From Megaustenia siamemsis (taxonomy: Eukaryota; Mollusca; Gastropoda; Stylommatophora; Ariophantidae): DNA of 64,000 nucleotides. The position numbers and the translations under genes are program-made. The stretch spans positions 37,913,910 to 37,977,909 of the forward strand of contig JAVIAB010000008.1 in assembly GCA_032433765.1 (NCBI GenBank), written 5' to 3'. Shown here one piece after another: positions 11,101-21,354 of this stretch; the first letter of the stretch is position 1, and each line of letters starts with the position of its first letter. Below the pieces are notes generated by a model. That model was not told where the DNA came from. It did no database searches and saw only the letters and a list, made by a program, of their open reading frames with translations.

Positions 11101-14100
11101 CATTTCCTCCAATACCTCTCTCTCTGAGTCTCTTCATTTCCACCAATACCTCTCTCTCTCACTCTCTGAGTCTCTTCATTTCCTCCAATACCTCTCTCTC
11201 TGAGTCTCTTCATTTCCTCCAATACCTCTCTCTCTCACTCTCTGAGTCTCTTCATTTCCTCCAATACCTCTCTCTCTGAGTCTCTTCATTTCCTCCAATA
11301 CCTCTCTCTCTCACTCTCTGAGTCTCTTCATTTCCTCCAATACCTCTCTCTCTCTCTCTGAGTCTCTTCATTTCCTCCAATACCTCTCTCTCTCACTCTC
11401 TGAGTTTCTTAATTTCCTCCAATACCTCTCTCTCTGAGCCTCTTCATTTCCTCCAATACCTCACTCTCTGAGTCTCTTTATTTCCTCCAATACCTCTCTC
11501 TCTGAGTCTCTTCATTTCCTCCAATACCTCTCTCTCTGAGCCTCTTCATTTCCTCCAATACCTCTCTCTCTGAGCCTCTTCATTTCCTCCAATACCTCTC
11601 TCTCTGAGCCTCTTCATTTCCTCCAATACCTCTCTCTCTGAGCCTCTTCATTTCCTCCAATACCTCTCTCTCTGAGCCTCTTCATTTCCTCCAATACCTC
11701 TCTCTCTGAGCCTCTTCATTTCCTCCAATACCTCTCTCTCTGAGCCTCTTCATTTCCTCCAATACCTCTCTCTCTGAGCCTCTTCATTTCCTCCAATACC
11801 TCTCTCTCTGAGTCTCTTCATTTCCTCCAATACCTCTCTCTCTGAGCCTCTTCATTTCCTCCAATACCTCTCTCTCTGAGCCTCTTCATTTCCTCCAATA
11901 CCTCTCTCTCTGAGCCTCTTCATTTCCTCCAATACCTCTCTCTCTCTGAGTCTCTTCATTTCCTCCAATACCTCTCTCTCTCTGAGTCTCTTCATTTCCT
12001 CCAATACCTCTCTCTCTCTGAGTCTCTTCATTTCCTCCAATACCTCTCTCTCTCTGAGTCTCTTCATTTCCTCCAATACCTCTCTCTCTGAGTCTCTTCA
12101 TTTCCTCCAATACCTCTCTCTCTGAGTCTCTTCATTTCCTCCAATACCTCTCTCTCTCTGAGTCTCTTCATTTCCTCCAATACCTCTCTCTCTGAGTCTC
12201 TTCATTTCCTCCAATACCTCTCTCTCTGAGCCTCTTCATTTCCTCCAATACCTCTCTCTCTGAGTCTCTTCATTTCCTCCAATACCTCTCTCTCTCTCTG
12301 TGTCTCTTCATTTCCTCCAATACCTCTCTCTCTGAGTCTCTTCATTTCCTCCAATACCTCTCTCTCTGAGTCTCTTCATTTCCTCCAATACCTCTCTCTC
12401 TCTCTCTCTGAGCCTCTTCATTTCCTCCAATACCTCTCTCTCTGAGTCTCTTCATTTCCTCCAATACCTCTCTCTCTGAGTCTCTTCATTTCCTCCAATA
12501 CCTCTCTCTCTGAGTCTCTTCATTTCCTCCAATACCTCTCTCTCTGAGTCTCTTCATTTCCTCCAATACCTCTCTCTCTGAGTCTCTTCATTTCCTCCAA
12601 TACCTGTCTCTCTGAGTCTCTTCATTTCCTCCAATACCTCTCTCTCTCTGAGCCTCTTCATTTCCTCCAATACCTCTCTCTCTCTCTCTCTGAGCCTCTT
12701 CATTTCCTCCAATACCTCTCTCTCTGTGTCTCTTCATTTCCTCCAATACCTCTCTCTCTCTGAGCCTCTTCATTTCCTCCAATACCTCTCTCTCTGAGTC
12801 TCTTCATTTCCTCCAATACCTCTCTCTCTGAGTCTCTTCATTTCCTCCAATACCTCTCTCTCTCTGAGTCTCTTCATTTCCTCCAATACCTCTCTCTCTG
12901 AGTCTCTTCATTTCCTCCAATACCTCTCTCTCTGTGTCTCTTCATTTCCTCCAATACCTCTCTCTCTCTGAGCCTCTTCATTTCCTCCAATACCTCTCTC
13001 TCTGAGTCTCTTCATTTCCTCCAATACCTCTCTCTCTGTGTCTCTTCATTTCCTCCAATACCTCTCTCTCTCTGAGCCTCTTCATTTCCTCCAATACCTC
13101 TCTCTCTGTGTCTCTTCATTTCCTCCAATACCTCTCTCTCTGTGTCTCTTCATTTCCTCCAATACCTCTCTCTCTCTGAGTCTCTTCATTTCCTCCAATA
13201 CCTCTCTCTCTGTGTCTCTTCATTTCCTCCAATACCTCTCTCTCTGTGTCTCTTCATTTCCTCCAATACCTCTCTCTCTGAGTCTCTTCATTTCCTCCAA
13301 TACCTCTCTCTCTCTGAGTCTCTTCATTTCCTCCAATACCTCTCTCTCTGTGTCTCTTCATTTCCTCCAATACCTCTCTCTCTGAGTCTCTTCATTTCCT
13401 CCAATACCTCTCTCTCTGAGTCTCTTCATTTCCTCCAATACCTCTCTCTCTGAGTCTCTTCATTTCCTCCAATACCTCTCTCTCTGTGTCTCTTCATTTC
13501 CTCCAATACCTCTCTCTCTGTGTCTCTTCATTTCCTCCAATACCTCTCTCTCTGAGTCTCTTCATTTCCTCCAATACCTCTCTCTCTCTGAGTCTCTTCA
13601 TTTCCTCCAATACCTCTCTCTCTGAGTCTCTTCATTTCCTCCAATACCTCTCTCTCTGAGTCTCTTCATTTCCTCCAATACCTCTCTCTCTCTGAGTCTC
13701 TTCATCTCCTCCAATACCTCTCTCTCTCTCTCTGTGTCTCTTCATTTCCTCCAATACCTCTCTCTCTCTCTCTCTGTGTCTCTTCATTTCCTCCAATACC
13801 TCTCTCTCTCTCTCTGAGTCTCTTCATTTCCTCCAATACCTCTCTCTCTCTCTGAGTCTCTTCATTTCCTCCAATACCTCTCTCTCTGAGTCTCTTCATT
13901 TCCTCCAATACCTCTCTCTCTGAGTCTCTTCATTTCCTCCAATACCTCTCTCTCTCTGAGTCTCTTCATCTCCTCCAATACCTCTCTCTCTCTCTCTCTG
14001 AGTCTCTTCATTTCCTCCAATACCTCTCTCTCTCTCTGTGTCTCTTCATTTCCTCCAATACCTCTCTCTCTGTGTCTCTTCATTTCCTCCAATACCTCTC

Positions 14101-15850
14101 TCTCTGAGTCTCTTCATTTCCTCCAATACCTCTCTCTCTCACTCTCTGAGTCTCTTCATTTCCTCCAATACCTCTCTCTCTGAGTCTCTTCATTTCCTCC
14201 AATACCTCTCTCTCTGAGTCTCTTCATTTCCTCCAATACCTCTCTCTCTGTGTCTCTTCATTTCCTCCAATACCTCTCTCTCTGAGTCTCTTCATTTCCT
14301 CCAATACCTCTCTCTCTGAGTCTCTTCATTTCCTCCAATACCTCTCTCTCTGTGTCTCTTCATTTCCTCCAATACCTCTCTCTCTGTGTCTCTTCATTTC
14401 CTCCAATACCTCTCTCTCTGTGTCTCTTCATTTCCTCCAATACCTCTCTCTCTGTGTCTCTTCATTTCCTCCAATACCTCTCTCTCTGAGTCTCTTCATT
14501 TCCTCCAATACCTCTCTCTCTGAGTCTCTTCATTTCCTCCAATACCTCTCTCTCTGTGTCTCTTCATTTCCTCCAATACCTCTCTCGCTGTGTCTCTTCA
14601 TTTCCTCCAATACCTCTCTCTCTGAGTCTCTTCATTTCCTCCAATACCTCTCTCTCTCACTCTCTGAGTCTCTTCATTTCCTCCAATACCTCTCTCTCTG
14701 AGTCTCTTCATTTCCTCCAATACCTCTCTCTCTGAGTCTCTTCATTTCCTCCAATACCTCTCTCTCTGTGTCTCTTCATTTCCTCCAATACCTCTCTCTC
14801 TGAGTCTCTTCATTTCCTCCAATACCTCTCTCTCTGAGTCTCTTCATTTCCTCCAATACCTCTCTCTCTGTGTCTCTTCATTTCCTCCAATACCTCTCTC
14901 TCTCACTCTCTGAGTCTCTTCATTTCCTCCAATACCTCTCTCTCTCACTCTCTGAGTCTCTTCATTTCCTCCAATACCTCTCTCTCTCACTCTCTGAGTC
15001 TCTTCATTTCCTCCAATACCTCTCTCTCTCACTCTCTGAGTCTCTTCATTTCCTCCAATACCTCTCTCTCTGAGTCTCTTCATTTCCTCCAATACCTCTC
15101 TCTCTGAGTCTCTTCATTTCCTCCAATACCTCTCTCTCTCACTCTCTGAGTCTCTTCATTTCCTCCAATACCTCTCTCTCTGAGTCTCTTCATTTCCTCC
15201 AATACCTCTCTCTCTCACTCTCTGAGTCTCTTCATTTCCTCCAATACCTCTCTCTCTCACTCTCTGAGTCTCTTCATTTCCTCCAATACCTCTCTCTCTG
15301 AGTCTCTTCATTTCCACCAATACCTCTCTCTCTCACTCTCTGAGTCTCTTCATTTCCTCCAATACCTCTCTCTCTGAGTCTCTTCATTTCCTCCAATACC
15401 TCTCTCTCTCACTCTCTGAGTCTCTTCATTTCCTCCAATACCTCTCTCTCTGAGTCTCTTCATTTCCTCCAATACCTCTCTCTCTCACTCTCTGAGTCTC
15501 TTCATTTCCTCCAATACCTCTCTCTCTCTCTCTGAGTCTCTTCATTTCCTCCAATACCTCTCTCTCTCACTCTCTGAGTTTCTTAATTTCCTCCAATACC
15601 TCTCTCTCTGAGCCTCTTCATTTCCTCCAATACCTCACTCTCTGAGTCTCTTCATTTCCTCCAATACCTCTCTCTCTGAGTCTCTTCATTTCCTCCAATA
15701 CCTCTCTCTCTGAGCCTCTTCATTTCCTCCAATACCTCTCTCTCTGAGCCTCTTCATTTCCTCCAATACCTCTCTCTCTGAGCCTCTTCATTTCCTCCAA
15801 TACCTCTCTCTCTGAGCCTCTTCATTTCCTCCAATACCTCTCTCTCTGAG
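8160..15850. repeat. Three-copy higher-order block marked by GAGTTTCTTAATTTCC
   Basis: The rare variant AGTTTCTTAA occurs at 8201, 11403 and 15577, each time followed by a GAGCCTC unit, a CTCACTCTCTGAG unit and a run of GAGCCTC units. Offsets are 3,202 and 4,174 bp. A second rare variant (TTTCCACCAA at 11137 and 15311) has the same 4,174-bp offset, which confirms the second and third copies as one duplicated segment. Confidence 0.85.
9300..13706. repeat. Second set of internal satellite duplications (offsets 932 and 2,806 bp)
   Basis: The pattern of variants starting at 9300, 10232 and 13038 is identical for about 400 bp, as shown by identical conceptual translations in two frames. A rare CATCTCC variant at 10897 recurs at 13703, the same 2,806-bp offset, so the second and third copies share at least 700 bp. 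Confidence 0.85.
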
Positions 15851-15977
15851 TCTCTTCATTTCCTCCAATACCTCTCTCTCTCTTAGCCTCTTCATTTCCT
15901 CCAATACCTCTCCAGGTTTAGGTAGAAACAATAGTTCAAGCTCTTCTCGTTCTGGGAGGCCTCAGTTGTTGTCAACT

Positions 15978-16200
15978 AATGTTAGTGTAGCGTTTAGATT
16001 TGTTTACATATCCTTATATATATTTTGTGTGTTGTTGTTTCCAGCTGAAGGCCTACTTGGCCGAAACGTCGACTTTTGTTTTGTCCATTACCACGTAAAG
16101 CTGTCACCATACCACTTTTCTTCTTCTCCTTTTTTTTTTTTTAGAATTGCTATTATCATTAGCTTTACAGCAGCTTCACATCTCTACGCATCTTGATGCC
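15978..16200 (+). mobile_element. X1 element (hairpin/GAAACGTC family), single copy
   Basis: Aligns over about 220 bp to 56325-56547. Landmarks are AGATTTGTTTA..ATAT, then the hairpin GGCCTACTTGGCC followed by GAAACGTCGACTTTTGTTT (16050-16080), then CCATTACCACGTAAAGCTGT, a T-rich run, and the end block GCTTTACAGCAGCTTC..CTCTACGCATCTTG. Other copies are at 38830-38985 (minus), within 55943-56547, and a divergent one at 61666-61745. No coding capacity. The conserved hairpin is compared with hammerhead ribozymes in the findings. Confidence 0.8.
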
Positions 16201-16864
16201 TTTACTTCTTTGTACATGTCAGTCCGTCGTATTCTGGCTTACCACGGGCTCTTCTTTCCTCTCATCTTGTAATCAATGTTTGATACTTTACACAATCTCT
16301 TGCTACTCCTGCCAGACGAGCGAACCATTTCATTTCCCAACTCATTTGTCTCTAGTTCAGAACTGATTCAATGCCCAAACTCGTTTACAAGACATTCTCT
16401 AATTCTGTCTCTTCCAGACACACGAAGCGCCTTTCTCAAACATCTCATCTCTGTGGTGACTGTCTCAAAAAGAACAAAGCCTTGTAATTGCGTCAACTTA
16501 ATAAATAACAGCACAGAAACAATATCAGAGCGTTGTCACCTTATTTTGTTACAACGTTTGCCTTTACAGCCATGCGCTGTTGCCATAGTTACTGACGGAT
16601 CTCTGTCATTATAACTTCCATCAGACAAATTAAAAGAGATAGAAAATCGTTCTAGCGACAGTGAGCAATGTTGAAACTCCACATTCCTGAACTGGCTTTG
16701 CTGTCCAACCACATTACTCGCTCCGCGACCTCCTGGGTTCGTGCTCCAGCAAGAATGAGCATTGCTCGCATAATTAGGTGGCCTTTATTTCTACCACGGA
16801 TGGGAACATTAAATGTCGCGCAAAACAGAATGAAGAACCATTCAACGATATTTTTGTCGCGACT
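16201..16864. other. Unassigned spacer
   Basis: Holds an open frame at 16276-16614 (112 residues) with no motif, signal or family that I recognise, and no codon pattern suggesting a gene. Nothing else supported. Confidence 0.4.
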
Positions 16865-17095
16865 AAAGTAAAGTAAAGAGCCTCCGTCACGCCAAGTGGC
16901 GTATAGGCAATATGGTGTTAGTGACCATACATTTTACAGACCTTCAGCGCATGATTTTTGGGGTAATGTGGTCGGTATTACGCCCGTGCCGATTTACTTT
17001 CCCAGCAAAAAACTGGTACCCATTTAAGGCTGGGTGAACCCGGAAGTCGTCGGTTGGGATTGAACCCTACCTCTTGCCCTTTGTTACGGCTAAGT
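16865..17095 (-). mobile_element. S1 tRNA-derived SINE, 5'-truncated
   Basis: Minus-strand copy of the S1 family: the B-box region GGTTGGGATTGAACCC (plus-strand sense) near 17055, the GGGTGAACCCGG join, CGCCCGTGCCG, and the 3' hairpin CGCCAAGTGGCG near 16892. The A-box part of the head is missing past about 17095, so the copy is 5'-truncated or decayed. Confidence 0.85.
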
Positions 17096-17164
17096 TGATA
17101 TTATATCTACTGATAATACCTGAAAAATAATAAGTCTCTGCTGCTTATGATAATATACATGTGA

Positions 17165-17300
17165 CATGTTAGTTAAGAGACATGGAATGATCTTAAGGGA
17201 ATGGCAAGAAATATACCACTTGGAAAGTGATTGTTGAAGACATATGCTCCACAGGGAGTTGAAAAGTAGTAGTAGTAGAAGAAGAAGAGGAAGAATGTTA
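17165..17300 (+). pseudogene. RT-4 C-terminal scrap
   Basis: Matches the last part of the RT-4 copy at 54372-54755 in opposite orientation: GACATGGAA.GA.CTTAAGGGAATGGCAAG, then AAGTG.TTGTTGAAG.CATATGCTCCACA. In the better copies this encodes the end of the ORF (LKAYAPHG type). It is followed by a (TAG)n and (AAG)n tail. Too short to carry any activity. Confidence 0.65.
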
Positions 17301-17784
17301 GTTATAGTTCGATGTATAAGGTGTCCAATTCGTATTTCTTTAATACACTTTTTACACAAAACTTTCGCTCTTAGTGAGTAAATACACACATTCTCCAGCT
17401 AGCATGTCTTATATCAAACGTAGTGTACACTAACAATCACGAACAACAACCGTATTGTGTAGACTCCATCACCCAAATGACAGAGATCAGCAGCGACCGA
17501 TGTCGTGTAGGCAGCACTATTCCGTGTCGCAACAATCACGCACCACACATGCGCGCGCGTACACACATATATACACATATCATCTCATGCCCCACACGAT
17601 GAACAAACTCGTGTTCCAATTCCGTTGCAATATTTTCATTGGTATTAGAATCCTTGAGGAAATGGTGGATCTGGTAGCGAGTGAGACACTATGTATACTC
17701 TCACAGGATGAAGATCCACTGAGTTTTCAACATTGTATTCTCAACCCTAGAATACATCTTTTATGGAAATGGTTCTTACCACAC
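17301..17784. other. Unassigned spacer
   Basis: Includes a short CA/TA-rich stretch near 17545-17580. The frame at 17455-17796 has no recognisable feature. Confidence 0.4.
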
Positions 17785-18065
17785 ACAGAAAAATGAGGGA
17801 GCCGCAATATCTCAGTGGTTAGTGAATTGGACTACAAAGGACAAAGAGTAGGGTTCGATCCCAACCGACGGCTTCCGGGTTCACCCAGCCGTAAATGGGT
17901 ACCGGATTTTTTTTCTGGAAAAGTAAAGCGGCACGGGCATAATACCGACCACATTACCCCAAAAATCATGTGCCGAAGGTCTGTAAAAATGTATAGTCAC
18001 TAACATCGTATTCCTTATACGCCGCTTAGCGTGACGGGAGTCTTTACTTTTTTAGACAGAAAAAT
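17785..18065 (+). mobile_element. S1 SINE, near full length, with 10-bp TSD
   Basis: Head GAGCCGCAATATCTCAGTGG (A-box region), B box GGTTCGATCCC near 17850, CGGCTTCCGGGTTCACCC, then the body with GGCACGGGCATAATACCGAC, and the 3' hairpin and GTGACGGGAG end near 18035. The direct repeat ACAGAAAAAT is at 17785-17794 and 18056-18065. Compared with the 43899 copy, A and G changes in the head (CGCAATATC) mean the A box is weakened. Confidence 0.9.
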
Positions 18066-18117
18066 AAGAATATTCGATCACAAATAGTTTTGTTGATAGT
18101 GACATATTAATACATGT

Positions 18118-18322
18118 GTAGGGACTAGTGGTCTAGAGATAAGTCGTCGACCCCTAGACAGGAATGTCCCAGGTTCGGACCCAACATTGGAAGTGGAAAT
18201 TTTTATTTGGAATCTGTGGTTTGTTTGCGGCTTTACCCTCCCCAGGTCTTCTGGTGATCCGATGTTTCGGCAAATAAACACTAGATCCTGAGTACACTAC
18301 GGGCACGTTAAAGAACCCTTTG
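18118..18322 (+). mobile_element. S2 tRNA-derived SINE
   Basis: Head GGACTAGTGGTCTAGAGATA (A-box side) and B box CCAGGTTCGGACCC near 18170-18182, followed by GGCTTTACCC, GATCCGATGTTTCGG and the CACGTTAAAGAACCC 3' block. The same order of blocks is found at 21355-21640 and 41813-42780. It abuts the (ATC)n end of an RT-3 fragment. Confidence 0.8.
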
Positions 18323-18567
18323 CAGTTCATCATCATCATCGAGTGCCATCTCCGCAACGAAAGTTGGCTACCATGGATAGCCATTCTGCTTTGTCTCTTG
18401 CTTTGATGTTGCAGGTTGTCATAGGCTGACTTGTCCATCTCTTAATGTTACTCGGTCATGTTAGTCTTGGTCTGCCTCTGCCTCTCTTACCTTATATTTT
18501 TCCCTCCAAGATCACTTTTATTAGGCTGTTGTGTCTTTTAACATTGCCCAAAAATCGCATTTGTCTA
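18323..18567 (-). pseudogene. RT-3 3' end fragment
   Basis: Minus strand, matches the 3' 250 bp of the copy at 25287-26145. It encodes in pieces the C-terminal block after FLG(H/N): HSSLLKVILEG, then WTSQPMTTC and RRWH, and ends in a (TGA)n tail read as ATCATCATC on plus. At plus 18543 the sequence CCCAAAAATCGCATTTGTCT marks the truncated 5' edge. No catalytic region. Confidence 0.8.
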
Positions 18568-18731
18568 GTTTGCTTGCTTGCTTGCGTTGGCCCGATGACT
18601 TAAGGAGGGTATCTCGTCATCATCCGCCCTTAAAAGGACGTTAAGTAGGTGTGTCTGCGTTGTGTTGTGGTTTACAGTATAACTGTTATATTTGCGCCTT
18701 TCAGCCCAACACATCCGACTTCAGCACGACA
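18568..18731 (-). mobile_element. X2 short retroposon
   Basis: Same unit as 38169-38344: on plus TTGCTTGCTTGCGTTGGCCC, then CATCCGCCCTTAAAAGGACG, TGCGTTGTGTTGTGGTTTAC, and GCGCCTTTCAGCCCAACACA ending CTTCAGCAC. I assign the minus strand because that puts a (GCAA)n tail at the 3' end. No A/B box and no ORF seen. Confidence 0.75.
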
Positions 18732-18792
18732 TTTTTTTTGAGTACCGGGTTGTCTTCCCTCTTCGATCCCTACTCGCTTGGCCAGACTAGAC

Positions 18793-19049
18793 AGGTTAGT
18801 CTGTTAGACAAATAATAATAAATAAATATGATTAAATAGGGAAACTTCCGAGGCGATAATAGGGAATCATAGAAGGAAGAGGTATGTGTTAGCACTCGGA
18901 AAAAATGACAAATAAACAACAGAAAAAAACAAAGAACAATATATAGTCCGAAGCAGGATCGAACCCGTACTCCATGGCACTGCGCCATGCCACGAGAAGC
19001 CGAACGCTTGGTACACTGCCACTCAGCTAATTAAAAGGTTAGTCTGTTA
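18793..19049 (-). mobile_element. S5 tRNA-derived SINE with 14-bp TSD
   Basis: Body 18807-19035 on the minus strand, flanked by perfect AGGTTAGTCTGTTA at 18793-18806 and 19036-19049. The head, read on minus, is TTAGCTGAGTGGCAGTGTAC, then GGCTTCTCGTGG and the B box GGGTTCGATCCTGC near 18955-18970; the long variable region recalls a class II (Ser/Leu) tRNA. The 3' part is AT-rich and ends TTATTATTATTTGTC. Only copy in the window. Confidence 0.85.
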
Positions 19050-19749
19050 CTAGAGGCACCACGGAGAGGTGGAGCAGGGTCTGGATGGTTCTGGTTCACC
19101 GATCCTGGCGCAATCCATCAGCTGTGGATCGCTGACAACTTCCATCTCTGGTGCTGAGAGCGCGCCATCGCCTCCATTTGTCTTGTTTGAATTGCAGTTA
19201 CAATTAGAAAATAGTATGCCAAAATGGCCGTTACAGGTGTAAACTACTTTTACTGAAGACGGATGAGTCGGGCCTACAAGATATCACGCTTTGCTGCAAA
19301 CTAGCGACACAACGCGATCTGCGTGCATTGATTGGGTGAAAGTTTGAAGAGAAACGTATCGCAGCGATGACAAATGTGACACTTTCTCCATCTAAATATG
19401 TAAATACCCAACATGAATGTGATTATAATGTGAGCTTTACGTGACTGTAATCAGCTTGAATTTATTATAGAACCCAGGTTGTTTGTTTTGATCTAAAAGT
19501 GACAAACTGATTACTTTCTAGAAGTTGTTCTGTATTCGTTAGTTTAAAAAAAAAAAACTAATTGAGTCTGCTACCTGCTTCTTATTGTTAACAAATGATA
19601 GTTTACAGAAGTGGTTCCAAGTTGTGAACCATACAATGGTGAACACCTTATACTTGCAATTAATTTTGGTGTTTGCTATATTTTAGTACAAAGGTGCTCA
19701 TGGGAGTTAGCAATTCAAACGTTAACTCGTCTCAGTTATCCTATATTTC
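19050..19749. other. Spacer with possible S2 and X2 scraps
   Basis: At 19205-19240 ATAGTATGCCAAAATGGCC resembles the S2 3' end, and 19255-19300 (GAAGACGGATGAGTCGGGCC) resembles the X2 head. Both are weak. Poly-A run at 19546-19557. No gene seen. Confidence 0.4.
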
Positions 19750-20230
19750 ACATAAGACACGTTTCTGCCAAATCTATATTTTCACACACACAAAAAAACG
19801 ACTCAATCAATCTATATTTTCACACACACAAAAAACGACTCAATCAATCTATATTTTCACACAAAATAACGACTCAATCAATCTATATTTTCCACACACA
19901 AAAACGACTCAATCAATCTATATTTTCTCACAAAAAACGACTCAATCAATCTATATTTTCACACCAAAAAAAACGACTCAATCAATCTATATTTTCACAC
20001 ACACAAAAACGACTCAATCAATCTATATTTTCACACAAAAAAACACTCAATCGATCAATATTTTCACACACAAAAAACGACTCAATCAATCTATGTTCTC
20101 ACACAAAAAAACGACACAGTCAATCTATATTCTCAAACTAAAAACGGACTCAGTCAATCTATATTTTCAAACAAAAAACGAGCACAGTCAATCTATATTC
20201 TCAAACAAAAAACGACACAAGACACGTTTG
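19750..20230. repeat. 33-37-bp minisatellite, about 13 copies
   Basis: Unit: CGACTCAATCAATCTATATT followed by TTCACACACA and an A run of variable length. Length variation lies in the CA and A runs. Copies after 20100 are more diverged (CGACACAGTC, TTCTCAAAC). The frames at 19611-20141 and 19673-20281 are translations of this array, not proteins. Confidence 0.95.
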
Positions 20231-20744
20231 GATTGTTTTATAATTCCGAGCAAGACTCCTAAACAACGTCAGTCAATCTAACTTGAAAAATAAAAGTCCA
20301 CTTGTCAAGTTTTGCTTGTAATTGAGAAAGCTATTAAAAAAAAAATAATAATAATAATCTGAAACCCTCATTCCACTCCAAATGATGCGGTTTGGTAAAG
20401 TCTAAATAAAACATATTACTGCGCCCTGTAATGGCGCTACTTATCCCTATTTTTACTTCAGTCAAGAAGACGCCGGTCAGTGTTTTTGTAAATCCCTTTC
20501 GCGGGAGAAACAAATAAAATATTAATACCGCTTGGCGACATCACACAGGATCGACAATTATTGTCTAGTCTTGACCTAACGATATATGACTAGCAACGTT
20601 TGAAAGTGCTGTAGCTTATAATCGTGCTGTCAGGCGTTTGCTCCCACCGTTGCATGCTTTATGAAGTATTTATTGATCTGCTTCTATATCTTTCCCCTGA
20701 AACATAACCGAAACGACAAAAATTGTTATAGGTATTTAATGAAC
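20231..20744. other. Unassigned spacer
   Basis: A short (AAT)n tract at 20337-20358. No gene or repeat family that I recognise. Confidence 0.4.
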
Positions 20745-21350
20745 TGTATAGGGTATTGGAATTTAAATATTTGGGAACTTTATTAACATCAGATGGAAGA
20801 TGTACAAAAGAGGTGAGATGCAGAATGGCTCAGGCAAAAGCAGCTTTCCAAAAAATGTGGAAGATACTATGCAATCCATTTTTGACAATAGAAACAAGAA
20901 AAAGAGTTCTTAAATGTTATGTAGAGCCAGTCTTAACAAATGGATGTGAATCATGGACAATAGGACAACAGACAAGAAAATCACTGGAGTCTTTAGAAAT
21001 GTGGTTTTACAGAAGAATGTTGAGAATACCATGGACAGCGAAGAAGAGTAATAAAGATGTTCTGAGAGAGGCCAAAGCAAAAAGAGAACTAATTTCCAAT
21101 ATTAGGAAGAAACAATCATAATTTTTTGGCCATGTAATGAGAAGAGAACAACTGGAATATATTGTAACAGCTGGGAAAATTGAGGGACGAAGAGATAGAG
21201 GGAAGCAAAGAGAAAAAATACCAGACAGCTAGAGAGAATGGCTTGGCAGAAGGTCAACAACAGAAATGATAAATAACTGCCGAGATCGAAAGTTGTGGAG
21301 AAACATGATCACCTACGCCAGCAGGCACGGTACTTGATGATGATGATGAT
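20745..21350 (+). pseudogene. RT-1 non-LTR retrotransposon, C-terminal third
   Basis: 5'-truncated copy starting just before FKYLGTLLTSDGRCTKEVRC. It then carries KRVLKCYVEPVLTNGCESW, RRMLRIPWTAKKSNKDVLRE, and, past an in-frame TAA at 21118-21120, FFGHVMRREQLEYIVTAGKI and NNCRDRKLWRNMITYA. A second stop (TAG) lies near 21231. It ends at a TGA stop running into a (TGA)n tail at 21335-21360. The block order is that of the thumb and C-terminal region of RTE/CR1-like ORF2 proteins; the RT palm is absent. Non-autonomous and dead. Related copies: 30483, 43229, 51185, 51986, 58733. Confidence 0.9.
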
Positions 21351-21354
21351 GATG

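Larger units (their letters stand above)
2787..15912. repeat. 13.1-kb satellite array, 34-bp unit with variable CT tract
   Basis: Each unit is a CT run, then GAGTCTCTTCATTTCCTCCAATACC (written here in pieces: GAGTCTCTTCATTTCC + TCCAATACC). The basic length is 34 bp; CT-run growth gives 36, 38, 40 and 42 bp forms, and a CACTCTCT insert marks some units. The commonest point variants are GTGTCTC and GAGCCTC. About 380 copies. Larger segments are duplicated within it (listed separately). The open frames on both strands (SLHFLQYLSL on plus, MEEMKRLRERE on minus) appear where units happen to total a multiple of three and are not genes. The left edge cuts RT-6; the right edge is a decayed half unit at 15905-15912. 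Confidence 0.97.

Noticed and set aside
2942..15092. Dozens of open frames reading SLHFLQYLSL or MEEMKRLRERE as a repeat protein family.
   Set aside because: They are translations of the 34-bp satellite in different frames on both strands, changing frame whenever the CT run changes. No start context, splice signals or frame conservation.
15913..15977. Right-hand flank of the satellite as the missing upstream half of RT-6.
   Set aside because: Read on minus it shows no RT motif, so I cannot show that the satellite expanded inside RT-6, only that it abuts it.
16043..16080. Calling the X1 hairpin a hammerhead ribozyme outright.
   Set aside because: The core deviates (extra A before stem II, CUGANGA altered in most copies) and stem III is minimal; kept only as a hypothesis in the findings.
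16276..16614. 112-residue frame as a small host gene.
   Set aside because: No motif, no repeat of the pattern elsewhere, length within chance expectation for this much DNA.
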